Part shown: positions 9,043-18,541 of the stretch, piece after piece
Position numbering within the stretch: position 1 is the first letter of the stretch
Layout: each line of letters starts with the position of its first letter
Origin: Chitinophagaceae bacterium
Lineage (GTDB): Bacteria; Bacteroidota; Bacteroidia; Chitinophagales; Chitinophagaceae
NCBI GenBank assembly: GCA_021151685.1
Contig: JAGKWS010000007.1
Location: 1 to 64,000 of the forward strand
Direction: 5' to 3'
Length of the DNA: 64,000 nt
Notes under the pieces: model-generated
The model's input: only the letters and a program-made list of their open reading frames with translations
Databases searched by the model: none
What the model was told of the DNA's origin: nothing
Made by a program: the position numbers and the translations under genes

Positions 9043-9958
9043 TGTGGGGGGCACCAATACCGCATTTGGTTTGGTGAGCCGCAGGGGCGAGATTATAGAA
9101 AAAGGTACATTGCCTACCAACACATGGGCAACAGTACAAGATTTTGTACATGCAATTGCATTGCGGTTGCAGCCGCTTGTAGATAGTGTGGGACACAACA
9201 ATATAGTGGGGATTGGTGTGGGGGCACCCAATGGTAATTTTTACACCGGAGAAATAGCTTTTGCCCCAAACCTGCCATGGAAGGGTGTGATACCCCTTGC
9301 CCGCTTGCTACAGGATGCTGTGCATTTGCCCTGTACCCTTACCAACGATGCCAATGCGGCCGCTATAGGCGAAATGGCCTATGGTATTGCCAAGGGTATG
9401 GCCGATTTTCTGGTGGTGACATTGGGTACGGGTCTTGGTAGTGGCTTTGTAGCCAACGGAAAAATACTATACGGGCATGATGGTTTTGCTGGTGAGCTGG
9501 GGCATGTAATAGCTGTGCGTGGTGGCCGTGTGTGTGGTTGTGGAAGAAAGGGCTGTTTGGAAACCTATTGTTCTGCTACTGGTTTGGTACGCACTGCCCG
9601 CGAATGGCTGCTGCAACGTACCGATGAGACTGAATTGAGAGCTATTCCGCCAGACGAGTTGAAGGCACATCACATTCAGCAGGCTGCTGCTAATGGCGAT
9701 GCGCTGGCACTGGAGATGTATGACTATACCGCACGCATACTGGGCGAAACACTGGCAGATGTTGTGGCACTTACATCGCCGCAGGCTATTATATTTTTTG
9801 GTGGTATGGCCAAGGCCGGTGATTTGCTGCTGGCACCTACCCGCAGGTATATGGAGGCCAATATGCTGAATATATTTGCGAATAAGGTAACATTTCACGC
9901 ATCGGCCCTGCCCGATGCTGATGCTGCTATTTTGGGTGCCAGTGCATTGGTGTGGTAG
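9014..9958 (+). CDS. ROK-family sugar kinase (probable glucokinase)
   Basis: A 314-residue cytoplasmic kinase. ALGIDVGGTNTAFGLV is the N-terminal phosphate-binding motif. LTNDANAAAIGE carries the catalytic Asp. GELGHVIAV gives the ExGH motif, and CGCGRKGCLE gives the zinc-binding CxCGxxGCxE signature of ROK kinases. A second ATG lies three bases after the first. It overlaps the transporter gene by 29 bases, indicating translational coupling. Glucose is the likely substrate, but other ROK enzymes use mannose, fructose or N-acetylmannosamine, so specificity is inference. Confidence 0.9.
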   Translation: MMQTYALGIDVGGTNTAFGLVSRRGEIIEKGTLPTNTWATVQDFVHAIALRLQPLVDSVGHNNIVGIGVGAPNGNFYTGEIAFAPNLPWKGVIPLARLLQDAVHLPCTLTNDANAAAIGEMAYGIAKGMADFLVVTLGTGLGSGFVANGKILYGHDGFAGELGHVIAVRGGRVCGCGRKGCLETYCSATGLVRTAREWLLQRTDETELRAIPPDELKAHHIQQAAANGDALALEMYDYTARILGETLADVVALTSPQAIIFFGGMAKAGDLLLAPTRRYMEANMLNIFANKVTFHASALPDADAAILGASALVW

Positions 9959-9986
9959 TTGATGTGGTAATTGTAATAAGCACGTT

Positions 9987-10637
9987 ATGAAACATATATA
10001 CTGCATCAGTGGTTTGGCGGCAAACCATACATTGTTTGCCAATTTGTCTATACCCGGCTATATGCTGGTGCCCGTGCCATGGGGGCCCTATATGCCTACC
10101 GATGATATGGCATCGTATGCGGCCAGAATGTTCCAATCTATTCGGTGTGAAGAACCTATCATCATGGGGCTATCGTTGGGAGGTATGTTGGCTGTGGAAA
10201 TTGCCAAAAGCTACAGGGTGAAAAAGGTTTTACTAATATCGAGTGCCAAAACAAAACAAGAATTGGGCTATAACAATCCGTTGTTGCGTGGCATATACCG
10301 TAGTAATCTGGTGCCAGAGAGCCTGATGGCATCGCCCGACAGATTGAAGCTGTATATGTTGGGGGCACATACGCCTGAGGAGAAAAGAATAATTACCGCC
10401 GCAATGCGAGAAGCGTCTCCCGGCTTTACCAAGTGGGCCATAGGTGCGCTGCTGCATTGGCAAAACAGCGATATACCACCCAACATTACACACATACATG
10501 GCACTGCCGACCGTGTGATAACGCCAGCGGCAGTGCATCCGGATTATTGGATAGAGGGGGGAACGCACATTATGATACTGAACCGAGCCGCAGAGATAAG
10601 TGCACTAATAGCGCAGGTGCTTCCGCATAACGATTGA
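9987..10637 (+). CDS. Small alpha/beta hydrolase
   Basis: A 216-residue soluble hydrolase. The nucleophile elbow is GLSLGGML (Ser in GxSxG). An acid is likely in HGTADRVIT and the catalytic His in EGGTHIMI near the C-terminus. The cap region is short. It starts 28 bases after the ROK kinase on the same strand, so it may be the last gene of the sugar operon. It converges with the minus-strand lipoprotein gene, with only six bases between the stop codons. The substrate is unknown. Confidence 0.8.
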   Translation: MKHIYCISGLAANHTLFANLSIPGYMLVPVPWGPYMPTDDMASYAARMFQSIRCEEPIIMGLSLGGMLAVEIAKSYRVKKVLLISSAKTKQELGYNNPLLRGIYRSNLVPESLMASPDRLKLYMLGAHTPEEKRIITAAMREASPGFTKWAIGALLHWQNSDIPPNITHIHGTADRVITPAAVHPDYWIEGGTHIMILNRAAEISALIAQVLPHND

Positions 10638-10643
10638 AGTGTA

Positions 10644-11135
10644 TCATAGGTCGAAATCTAAATACCAGGCACGGTTGGTGCTGCTGTCGTACCACAGGTA
10701 CTGAAAATACCTGTTGTCTTCACTGCTGTATACCCAAGGTTTTACAGGGCAGAAAGCCGATGGCTGCCACCAGTGAAATTTTGTAGAGAATTGATCGAAA
10801 CAATCCCAAGTTGTAGTGTCTTTGTGCATTTTGTGTACCATTCTTATGGTACTAATAGTTGCTGCACTACACCTAAATGCAATTTGGAACTTTGAATCGA
10901 TACCCATTCTGTCGTCATGACAATAAATTTGATGTACATCAGGGGTTAGCGGTACTTGCAAAAACTCTCTGAAACGTTTTTTATTGAAACGGGTGTCTGG
11001 TATATCTGCATCAAATATTGGCCATACATGGTCGCGGGCAGTTGCAAACGCATGTTCAATACGCATTTGCAACCGCCCGCAACTACAACACATCATAGCA
11101 GTAGCAACCATATATTTACCGACTGCTTTCGTCAT
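10644..11135 (-). CDS. Putative lipoprotein, unknown function
   Basis: A 163-residue protein. The N-terminus has a Lys followed by a short hydrophobic stretch and MMCCSCG, which could be a lipobox, so an outer-membrane or periplasmic lipoprotein is possible. The rest is rich in Trp, Tyr, Phe and His (KFHWWQPSAF, RYFQYLWYDSS) with no recognised family. Its ATG lies three bases after the stop of the PafA-like phosphatase, so the two are almost surely co-transcribed and co-translated. That coupling is the best clue to its job. Confidence 0.7.
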   Translation of the reverse strand: MTKAVGKYMVATAMMCCSCGRLQMRIEHAFATARDHVWPIFDADIPDTRFNKKRFREFLQVPLTPDVHQIYCHDDRMGIDSKFQIAFRCSAATISTIRMVHKMHKDTTTWDCFDQFSTKFHWWQPSAFCPVKPWVYSSEDNRYFQYLWYDSSTNRAWYLDFDL

Positions 11136-11138
11136 TTA

Positions 11139-12770
11139 TCAGTGCCGTTTTAGCCCTTGTATCGGTTTGCCGACACAGCCATTGGGCATTTGGACATGCA
11201 GTAGCGATGCAACAGTGGGGGCAATATCAGTCATATATACCGGTGCATCGGTTTCGCCATGTTTTATGTTCCATCCATACCATATGAGCGGTATGTGCGC
11301 ATCGTAGGGGTTCCATGTGCCGTGGGTAGTGCCTGTTGTATGGCCGTTGCTGTTGTACCAGCCGGGTTGCAGTATTACCTGTATGCCACCGCTGCGCTGA
11401 TTGTTATAGCCATTTATGGCCATAGTTTTTATGGGCTCGGGTACGGTATTGCGCCATATGTTTTCCATGTCTATGGCATAGGCTACCTGTGGCTGGGCCT
11501 GTAACCAGTTCATGGTGTTGGCGCGTATGCCTTCGCGGTCTTTTCCTGTTTTGGCAATGAGTGGCTCATCAAAACATATCTGATAATTGTCGGTGAATGT
11601 AACGAGGTTGTCTACATTATACAATTGTTTCAGCCATGTATTCAGTGCTTCCTTTATATTGCCCTGTTCAGAGCCGGCTGGTATGTGTTGCGCCGTAAGG
11701 TATTGTGCATTATGCGCCGCACCGTGGTCTGCAGTAAGAAAGACGAGGTAGCCATCTTTACCATATTGTTTATCAAGGTATAACAAGAGGTCTGCAATGT
11801 CGCGATCCAGTCGGAGGTATGTGTCTTCTATTTCTATAGAGTTTGGGGCAAACTTATGACCTACATAGTCTGTAGCCGACAGGCTTAGTGCCAGAAAGTC
11901 GGTATGCTGTCCCTTGCCAAGTTGTTCGCCCTCTATGCAGGCTTTTGCCATCATCATGCTGATGGTATTGCCGGCCGGTATAGACTTGATGACCCCATAG
12001 CGGCGTGGGCCGGTAAGTGTATCGAACAGGTGTGGAAATACGGATGATTTTTCGCCGGTCAGTGTTCCTTCCCATACAGCACTATCGGCGTCGCTTTGCA
12101 AGTAGGTTTCCGGAGCAAACAATGTGTACCAGCCCATGCCCACCAAGCTATCGGCAACTTTGCGGTTGTTGAAGCTTTTCAGCCAGTTGGGGTTAGGATT
12201 GGGGTAGTACGAGCTGCTTATAAAATTGCCCGTGAGGTCGTTGTACCAGTAGGCTGCATTGGCCATATGGCCTGCTGGTAGTATACTGCCGCGGTCTTTA
12301 AGCGATACGCCATATACCCGTGATAGTTTATTGGTTGCCAGTCTTAGTTCGTCTGTTACGGTTGTTGTGAGCAGGTTGGCCGGGCTCATAGGTCCGTCCT
12401 TTGATGGTTCTGTTGTGGTAACATTAGTATCTGAAACACAGTACATGTGTTGGCCATTTTTATCTACCCAGTCGTTGCCGGCTATGCCGTGTATGGCTGG
12501 TACCGAGCCGGTATATATGCAAGCATGGCCTGGGGCTGTGTAGGTGGGCAGGTAGTTTATAGTGGTGTTGTTGCAGGAATAGCCATCGTGCAGCAACCTG
12601 CGGAAGCCGCTATGGCCATAACGCTCGTAATAGCGGTACAGGTAGTCCCAACGCATTTGATCTATCACTATGCCCACCACCATTTTGGGGCGCGATACTG
12701 GTTCATTTCCCATTTTACAAGCCGCTAACAGTGCGGTAAGTGCAAGGGTGCCTATGCTTAATTTCTTCAT
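11139..12770 (-). CDS. pafA: PafA-type alkaline phosphatase lipoprotein
   Basis: A 543-residue exported phosphate monoesterase of the alkaline phosphatase superfamily. The signal ends in a lipobox (LTALLAAC). The nucleophile Thr is in PTYTAPGHA. SLKDRGS gives the Lys and Arg typical of the PafA branch. Metal ligands are visible in TDYVGHKFA, TADHGAAHN and the late TTHGTWNP His. Family knowledge: PafA enzymes release phosphate from many phosphomonoesters in the periplasm of Bacteroidota and are little affected by phosphate. The small lipoprotein gene follows directly. Repeat R3 lies just upstream. Confidence 0.92.
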   Translation of the reverse strand: MKKLSIGTLALTALLAACKMGNEPVSRPKMVVGIVIDQMRWDYLYRYYERYGHSGFRRLLHDGYSCNNTTINYLPTYTAPGHACIYTGSVPAIHGIAGNDWVDKNGQHMYCVSDTNVTTTEPSKDGPMSPANLLTTTVTDELRLATNKLSRVYGVSLKDRGSILPAGHMANAAYWYNDLTGNFISSSYYPNPNPNWLKSFNNRKVADSLVGMGWYTLFAPETYLQSDADSAVWEGTLTGEKSSVFPHLFDTLTGPRRYGVIKSIPAGNTISMMMAKACIEGEQLGKGQHTDFLALSLSATDYVGHKFAPNSIEIEDTYLRLDRDIADLLLYLDKQYGKDGYLVFLTADHGAAHNAQYLTAQHIPAGSEQGNIKEALNTWLKQLYNVDNLVTFTDNYQICFDEPLIAKTGKDREGIRANTMNWLQAQPQVAYAIDMENIWRNTVPEPIKTMAINGYNNQRSGGIQVILQPGWYNSNGHTTGTTHGTWNPYDAHIPLIWYGWNIKHGETDAPVYMTDIAPTVASLLHVQMPNGCVGKPIQGLKRH

Positions 12771-12800
12771 GCAGCTTTTTGTTCTTGAATGTACAGTTAA

Positions 12801-12963
12801 TAAGGAAGAATATTACAATATAGTACACCATTCTGCTTGTTCTTTTCCATTTGTTTCTGCGTCATAAAAGTCTTTAATAGACCGGCTATTCGCAGATTTT
12901 ATTTCTTGAAAAAATGAAAAATAATAGCGCAGCATTGTGTACTATATGGTGACTTTCTACCTA
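12801..12963. repeat. Intergenic inverted-repeat element, full copy (R3)
   Basis: A 163 bp element between pafA and the LRR kinase. The left end TAAGGAAGAATATTACAATA and the right end (read inverted) TAGGTAGAAAGTCACCATA match imperfectly, and both run into ATATAGTACAC, which is a perfect 11 bp inverted match. Inside are CTGCGTCATAAAAGTC, GCTATTCGCAGATTTT and GCGCAGCATTGTGTACT, shared with the other copies. The rest of the 372-base gap 12771-13142 shows no gene. Confidence 0.7.
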
Positions 12964-13142
12964 AAAATAATCCTGTTCAGTCATTTTGCCTAAAAATGAG
13001 GCAGTAAATGGCACTATACAACAGAATATTTTAATTTACGTAACAGAATTTTAATGTTGGTGATTTGAACGTGGGTGTATTTGATACACTACTGTTGTAT
13101 GGTAAAACATGAATATCCATTTTGCCTGCCTGTATGTTGTTA

Positions 13143-14423
13143 CTACGCTTGGTTTAGCTGTTGTACTATAGAGGCAAAGGTTGGTCTGTCATCTACGCAT
13201 GTGTTGGTACACAGCTCGCTTATGCGCGCTAAATTGTCTTCCGGCTCGGATATTTGAATAAGATCTTGCAGGAGGTGCCCAAAAGCAGCTACCTCTATTT
13301 TTTCCAACAGGCGCATTTGTTTGTCTGCACGGTTGTAATAAAAGGCAGCACCAAAGTCGCTAAGTATGGTGTGGCTATCATGGTCGGTGAGTATGTTATG
13401 TGCATAGAGGTCGCCATGTAGCAGGCCATGAGCATGCAGGTGGGCACAAACATTGGCTACGGTGATAGCAATGTGCCTTGCCAGCTGTGGGGTGATGCTT
13501 GTGCCTTCGGCAAACACATCGCGCGTGCAGGAAGTAAATGTGGGTGGAAGGCCAAGGACATGGTATTGCTCATTGAGTAGTTGCATCACTATACCTTTTT
13601 GCCCATTAGGATGGTGGCTGACTACCCCCATCATTTGTAGCAGGCCTGGATAGTTGCCGGCCGCAATGGTAGCATTCATTTCATCGTCGGGGTTGCCATC
13701 GCTGGTCATATTGGCTTTGAACATCTTGACGGCGGCATCTGTTTGTGTGTTGGCTTGTGATAAACGAGCCCGGAATATGGTGCCCGATGCCCCTTCGCCC
13801 AACTTTTGGCCAATGCTGATGTTATGCCACGGTATGTAGGTGGTGGGCTGCACAACGAGTGGCACACAAAATGGATTGCCCGAGCATGCCAGCCATGCAA
13901 GGCGCGGCATAGATAGCAAAAAGTATGGAAATTGTGTCAGTTGGTTGGCCGATATACGTAGGAGCTCCAAACGGGTACATTGGGTAAGTGTTTCCGGTAA
14001 TGCTGTAAGTTGGTTGCCGGCCAACATCAGTTTTTGCATTCGGCTACACTTCCCTATAGCTTCCGGTAGTTGTTTTATTTTATTGTCAGTCAGTATTAAC
14101 CAGCGTAAGTTTGTGTTGATGGCTGCATCGGGTACGTGTTGTATGTTACATGCCTTAAAGCCAACAATATCGAGCGACGGGCACGCACCCAATACCGATG
14201 GCAACTCGGTAAATGGGTTGCCAGAGCAAAAGAGAATGCGTAGCTTTTTCATCTGTGGCAAATTATAGGGTAGCGCAGAGAGTTGGTTGCCCGATAAGTC
14301 CAGCACCTCCAGTGTATTGGCCAGTGTAAAAATTTCTTCCGGAAAGTGGCTCAGGTTTTCGCATAGCTTCAGGGTGGTATTTCCGGCCAGCGCGCCTGCT
14401 TTTAGTTGGGCAAGGGTATGCAT
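13143..14423 (-). CDS. Leucine-rich-repeat protein kinase
   Basis: A 426-residue two-part protein. Residues about 15-190 hold seven or eight leucine-rich repeats (LEVLDLSGNQLSALP, MQKLMLAGNQLTALP, LELLRISANQLTQFP). Residues about 203-426 are a eukaryotic-type kinase domain: Gly loop GEGASG (209-214), Lys233 in AAVKMF, catalytic loop HGDLYAHN (336-343, HGD in place of HRD), and DFG at 356-358. All catalytic residues needed for activity seem present. There is no signal peptide or transmembrane helix, so it is probably cytoplasmic. The LRR part may bind the substrate. No partner phosphatase is adjacent. The function is unknown; the domain pair is known from scattered bacteria. Confidence 0.88.
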   Translation of the reverse strand: MHTLAQLKAGALAGNTTLKLCENLSHFPEEIFTLANTLEVLDLSGNQLSALPYNLPQMKKLRILFCSGNPFTELPSVLGACPSLDIVGFKACNIQHVPDAAINTNLRWLILTDNKIKQLPEAIGKCSRMQKLMLAGNQLTALPETLTQCTRLELLRISANQLTQFPYFLLSMPRLAWLACSGNPFCVPLVVQPTTYIPWHNISIGQKLGEGASGTIFRARLSQANTQTDAAVKMFKANMTSDGNPDDEMNATIAAGNYPGLLQMMGVVSHHPNGQKGIVMQLLNEQYHVLGLPPTFTSCTRDVFAEGTSITPQLARHIAITVANVCAHLHAHGLLHGDLYAHNILTDHDSHTILSDFGAAFYYNRADKQMRLLEKIEVAAFGHLLQDLIQISEPEDNLARISELCTNTCVDDRPTFASIVQQLNQA

Positions 14424-14464
14424 TTATATGCTGTTTACTTGCAGGCCATTTGTGGCTGCGCATG

Positions 14465-14472
14465 CAAAAGTA
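14465..14472 (-). promoter_or_regulatory. Candidate -7 box (TACTTTTG) for the LRR kinase
   Basis: On the minus strand the sequence reads TACTTTTG, a full match to the TAnnTTTG box, 41 bases before the kinase ATG. A clear -33 element was not found. Confidence 0.35.
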
Positions 14473-14557
14473 AGTGTAGGCATTGTACTATGTATCAGGA
14501 AGGTGGTAAAGTTGATATGTGTGTATTGTTCATGTGTTTGGTTGCTGGAATAGGAGG

Positions 14558-15445
14558 TTACTCTGCATCGGGGGGCTTGCTCATAAGCAATAGCAACTGT
14601 TGCATATCGTCACGGCTTTCAGTATCGCCCTTGCTATCGTAGCATTTGCACATGTCTCTCAGCATTTTAGCCAGTATTTGCCGGTTGCTCAAAGGACGAA
14701 AATATCGTTCGTTTGCGGGGGCTTTCAGTTTTTTTAGGTATTGGTCTATATCATTTTGGGTATAGACCATACCATTAATAGGATCTATAAAAAACGGAAT
14801 GTGTTGTATCTCTGCATCTGCATTCAGGAAACTGTGTACCGTATCTATATAGGCAAATATGAATTGCCGGGGCAGGTCTATGGCAAATATGGGAACGTCC
14901 AGAGCCTCGCATATGGCCAGAAACAGTATGCCGATGGTGTAGGTATTGCCCTGACGGCTTTCCAGTACCTGATTGATGAAGTAGTGTTTTATCTCGTTAC
15001 CGGCTATCTCGTGCCCCTGTAGCTTGTAATAGCTATACATAATGCTGTTCAGAACATTCACCTGCTCCAGCGGTGTGAGGTAGTTGTTCATTTCCAGCCA
15101 CACATTGCGGCGCAGTTTCTCGAAACTGGCCATAAAAGCAGGCACATCCAGTTGCGGAAAGCTGTAGCGGGCTATAAGCAATGCACCAGCAAGGAGGTCT
15201 GGTTCCTGTGCTTTATTCCAGCGTATTACATCGGTTTTCAGGTCGTTGAAGTGTACCCGGTGTATCAGTTCTTCCATTTTCTTTTGCAGGATTTCGTCTT
15301 CAGTAGCTTCCCACACCCGCTCCAGCCGGGGTACTATTTCGCGACCATAATGTAGCAGGCGGGCCACAACGGTCTCCTGCACCTCGTTATCGGGGTCGTC
15401 TATCAGTTGTATCAAGGCTGCTATTTCTCTTTCCTGCTCCGTCAT
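14558..15445 (-). CDS. SirB1-family transglutaminase-like protein
   Basis: A 295-residue cytoplasmic protein. The N-terminal 80 residues are helical and rich in acidic residues (HEAT-like start IAALIQLIDDPDNEVQETVV). The middle matches the SirB1/transglutaminase-like core: YLTPLEQVNVLNSIMYS, HYFINQVLESRQGNTYTIG and PIFAIDLPRQFIFAYID. The Cys-His-Asp triad of true transglutaminases is not obvious (RQGN stands where RxGxC is expected), so it is probably not an active enzyme. The role in Bacteroidota is not established. No operon partner is clear. Confidence 0.8.
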   Translation of the reverse strand: MTEQEREIAALIQLIDDPDNEVQETVVARLLHYGREIVPRLERVWEATEDEILQKKMEELIHRVHFNDLKTDVIRWNKAQEPDLLAGALLIARYSFPQLDVPAFMASFEKLRRNVWLEMNNYLTPLEQVNVLNSIMYSYYKLQGHEIAGNEIKHYFINQVLESRQGNTYTIGILFLAICEALDVPIFAIDLPRQFIFAYIDTVHSFLNADAEIQHIPFFIDPINGMVYTQNDIDQYLKKLKAPANERYFRPLSNRQILAKMLRDMCKCYDSKGDTESRDDMQQLLLLMSKPPDAE

Positions 15446-16055
15446 ATGGCTGTTTCCGGTGCCAATTTACGTAAATGTTGCCGAAGGCACTACACATTGC
15501 CAAGAGACAACCGCTATGTAGTGTGTGTAGAGGGTATTGCAAGACCCTAATGCAGGTGGGTAGTAATAGGGTAGGGTTAGGCCATTTGTCCCCCTCTGGC
15601 AGGTAGGGTTGCGAGGTGGTGTGCTTACTTTATTGTTGGTTTTATATTTCGGTCTTAGTATTGACATCCAAATGTTTATGAATGGTGATTGGATAATTGT
15701 TGATGTGTTTTGTCTTAACTTTCTCTCTGGGTTGGCCGTATGGGTGGTTGTATTGGTTACTGAAGAGGTGGCTGTTTTCACCTCATTAATCCCCTTTTCT
15801 ATGCTGCTAAAAAGCGCGTTATTTGTGTTGTTGTAGCCTGTCTGTGTTGCTATATTCATTTAGTGAAGATGGCAAAATATATTACACCATTTCAACAATT
15901 CTATTCCGTTTATGCGGCATTGTGGAAGTCCTTAAATGATTCATCATTCACGGATTCTGCGATTTGTACAAAGGAAATATAATCATTAAAATTGAATACT
16001 TTATTTCATCATATTTATTTGTCGTCCTGTTTCATTTTCTTAAACCAATATATTC
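15446..16055. other. 610-base gene-free region
   Basis: Lies between the transglutaminase-like gene and the second receptor. Long frames exist on both strands at about 15467-15859, but their products (Thr/Asn-rich on minus, a mirror hydrophobic peptide on plus) have no gene-like start or family. Positions about 15868-15965 hold weak similarity to the intergenic repeat (TATTACACCATT, GTCCTTAAA, TTCTGCGATTTG), perhaps a decayed copy. Nothing else was recognised. Confidence 0.4.
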
Positions 16056-18494
16056 ATGATCCGTCGCCTGATAACCCTTGTAGTATGTATGTGCATAGCT
16101 GCCACATCGTTGTTTGCCCGGCAGGGCTTTTCGGTAACAGGTAGGGTAGTTACACCTGCTGGCAAGCCTGTAGATATGGCTACGGTGGCATTGCACCGCC
16201 TGCCCGATTCTGTAATTTTGCGTACCACCTTTACCGATTCGGCCGGGGGCTATATGTTTGCTGATGGTGCTACAGGTAGCATCTATATATCGGTATTTGC
16301 CGATGGCTATGCAGTTTATAACAGTAGTCCGGTTGTGGTGGGTACGCAAGATGAGACTCTACCAACGGCTGTTATGGCTTTGCCCAATGCCAATTTGAAA
16401 GAGGTGGCCGTTACGGCAAAGAAGGCAATGATTGTTCGCAAGGCCGATAGAACGGTAGTGAATGTGGATGCACTTATTTCGGCAGCGGGGGGTACTGCGC
16501 TGGATGTATTGGACAGGTCGCCGGGGGTGCAGACCGACCAGGATGGAAATGTATCTATGCGGGGGCGGCAAGGGGTGGCTATATATGTAGATGACCGGCC
16601 CGTGATGATGTCTGGTGCCGACTTGGCCAATTATCTGCGGTCTTTACCAGCATCGGTAATAGATCAGGTAGAATTGATGACGAACCCACCTGCAGGGTAC
16701 GATGCTGCCGGTAATGCTGGTATCATTAATATTCGCTTGAAGAAGAATCAGGTAAAAGGCTTTAACGGAGGCATTAATATAAATGGAAACCGTGGACAGC
16801 TAACCCGTAGTAATAACAGCATCAATTTGAATTACCGCAAGAACAAACTGGCTGCATGGGCCAATGCGAGTGGGGTGATACAGGACGATTTTGCCAACCT
16901 TGACTTGTACCGCACTTACAAAAATGCCGACAATACGCCACAAAGTTATTTTATACAGAATACCTACTTCCGCACGAAGGGTAAGGTAGCCAGTGGGATG
17001 GCAGGTGTAGATTATTATAGTACTGCTACAAGTACATTTGGTTTAATAGTGAATGCCAATGTGCGAGATGCAAATAATGTGAATGATAATATTGCCGATT
17101 TGTATGATGCAAGCCGCATGCCCGACTCGGTAATAGTGGCACACAACGAGCAAAAGGTAAGGCACACCAATACCAGCCTGAACATGAACTACCGGCACAA
17201 GATGGCCGGAGATGCACAGATAACAGCAGATGCCGACTATGTGCGGTACCAGACCAATACCAACCAGGCGAACCGCAGTACCGGCTACCTGCCACCGCGC
17301 GTTTTTCAGGCCGAGGATACCCTTCGCGGCAATCTGCCTACGGGTATCAATATATATTCGCTAAAGGTTGATTATATACGCCCTAATGTATTGGGGTATA
17401 CTTTCTCGGTAGGGGCCAAAACAAGCCGTACCCATACCGACAACTTGGCCGACTATGTGCTATACGCGCCCGGTAGCGTTGCTACCGACTACGACAAAAG
17501 CAACCACTTTTTGTATGAGGAACAGATAGGGGCGGGTTACATCAATTTCTCGCGAGAGTATAAATACCTGTCGGTACAAGCGGGACTACGAGGCGAGCAT
17601 ACCCTTTCGGACGGGCACCAACTGGGTAACGCCCGCAAGCCCGACTCTGCCTTCAGGCGCACGTATGCCAATCTGTTTCCTACACTGTACCTCAACTATA
17701 AGACGGATAGTGCTGGTAAGCATGTGTTTGGGTTGAACTACGGTAGACGTATAGACAGACCGTACTATCAGGATTTGAATCCGTTTGTGTCGCCGATGGA
17801 TAAGTTTACCTACTATACGGGCAATCCGTTTTTGAGGCCTGCGTTCAACCAGACAGTACAATTATCGCATACGTACCGAAACAGGGTGTCTACATCATTG
17901 TCGTACAGCAGGTCTAAAGACGATGTGAACGAAACGATACAAATAAAGGATGGTATTTACTACAGTATGTCGGGCAATATAGGGCAGAAAACCAGCATTA
18001 CACTGGGGGTAGATGCCAACTGGGACCCTGTGAAATGGCTGAATGTGCATGCCTATGCCGAGCTGGGTAACATTACATCGCGTGGTAGTTTCTATACTAC
18101 CACCATCAATACATCGGGTACATATGGCTTTATAATGGGGAGTGCCAGAGCTACTATTGCAAAAGGATGGATATTGGAATTTAATGGAAACTATCGCTCT
18201 CGTATATGGGATGCACAGTTTGTGATACAGGATTTGTGGCAAACGAATATGGCCGTACAGAAGAAACTGACAAAGAAAGCAACACTGAAGATGGCCTTCA
18301 ATGATATGTTTTATTCCAGAAAGGTACGTGGTACTATTGGCAGCCTTGCAACTGCTGATGCGGGCTGGGTGAACCGAAACGACTCTCGTAATGTGGGCAT
18401 TACCTTTAGTTACCGTTTTGGCAAAACCATAGCCGGGCAAGAAAAATATGAAGCAAAAGGTGCCGAGGCCGAAAAGAATAGGGTGAAGGGGTAG
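16056..18494 (+). CDS. TonB-dependent receptor, outer-membrane beta-barrel family
   Basis: An 812-residue outer-membrane protein. The signal peptide (LVVCMCIAATSLFA) is followed by a carboxypeptidase-regulatory-like domain (FSVTGRVVTPAGKPVDMATV), a TonB plug (GTALDVLDRSPGVQTDQDG, IYVDDRPVMMSG, VELMTNPPAGYDAAGNAG) and a large beta-barrel ending at FSYRFGK plus a charged tail of about 20 residues. It belongs to the same subfamily as the receptor at 307, though the two are clearly diverged. No SusD-like gene or obvious transported ligand is nearby. Confidence 0.92.
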   Translation: MIRRLITLVVCMCIAATSLFARQGFSVTGRVVTPAGKPVDMATVALHRLPDSVILRTTFTDSAGGYMFADGATGSIYISVFADGYAVYNSSPVVVGTQDETLPTAVMALPNANLKEVAVTAKKAMIVRKADRTVVNVDALISAAGGTALDVLDRSPGVQTDQDGNVSMRGRQGVAIYVDDRPVMMSGADLANYLRSLPASVIDQVELMTNPPAGYDAAGNAGIINIRLKKNQVKGFNGGININGNRGQLTRSNNSINLNYRKNKLAAWANASGVIQDDFANLDLYRTYKNADNTPQSYFIQNTYFRTKGKVASGMAGVDYYSTATSTFGLIVNANVRDANNVNDNIADLYDASRMPDSVIVAHNEQKVRHTNTSLNMNYRHKMAGDAQITADADYVRYQTNTNQANRSTGYLPPRVFQAEDTLRGNLPTGINIYSLKVDYIRPNVLGYTFSVGAKTSRTHTDNLADYVLYAPGSVATDYDKSNHFLYEEQIGAGYINFSREYKYLSVQAGLRGEHTLSDGHQLGNARKPDSAFRRTYANLFPTLYLNYKTDSAGKHVFGLNYGRRIDRPYYQDLNPFVSPMDKFTYYTGNPFLRPAFNQTVQLSHTYRNRVSTSLSYSRSKDDVNETIQIKDGIYYSMSGNIGQKTSITLGVDANWDPVKWLNVHAYAELGNITSRGSFYTTTINTSGTYGFIMGSARATIAKGWILEFNGNYRSRIWDAQFVIQDLWQTNMAVQKKLTKKATLKMAFNDMFYSRKVRGTIGSLATADAGWVNRNDSRNVGITFSYRFGKTIAGQEKYEAKGAEAEKNRVKG

Positions 18495-18502
18495 TATGTA
18501 TT

Positions 18503-18533
18503 TTTGGGGGCTATGAAAAAATGTGTATTTTAG
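18503..18533 (+). promoter_or_regulatory. Promoter of tRNA-Gly
   Basis: TTTG at 18503-18506, then 19 bases, then TATTTTAG at 18526-18533. This is the Bacteroidota promoter layout with one mismatch in the last bases of the -7 box. It ends eight bases before the tRNA. Confidence 0.55.
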
Positions 18534-18541
18534 CACCATAA

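Noticed and set aside
14558..15445. Active transglutaminase
   Set aside because: The expected catalytic Cys position appears to be occupied by other residues, so the gene is called transglutaminase-like only.
15467..15859. 130-codon minus frame and opposing 75-codon hydrophobic plus frame
   Set aside because: Mirror frames of each other; Thr/Asn-rich composition, no family, no ribosome site or promoter match.
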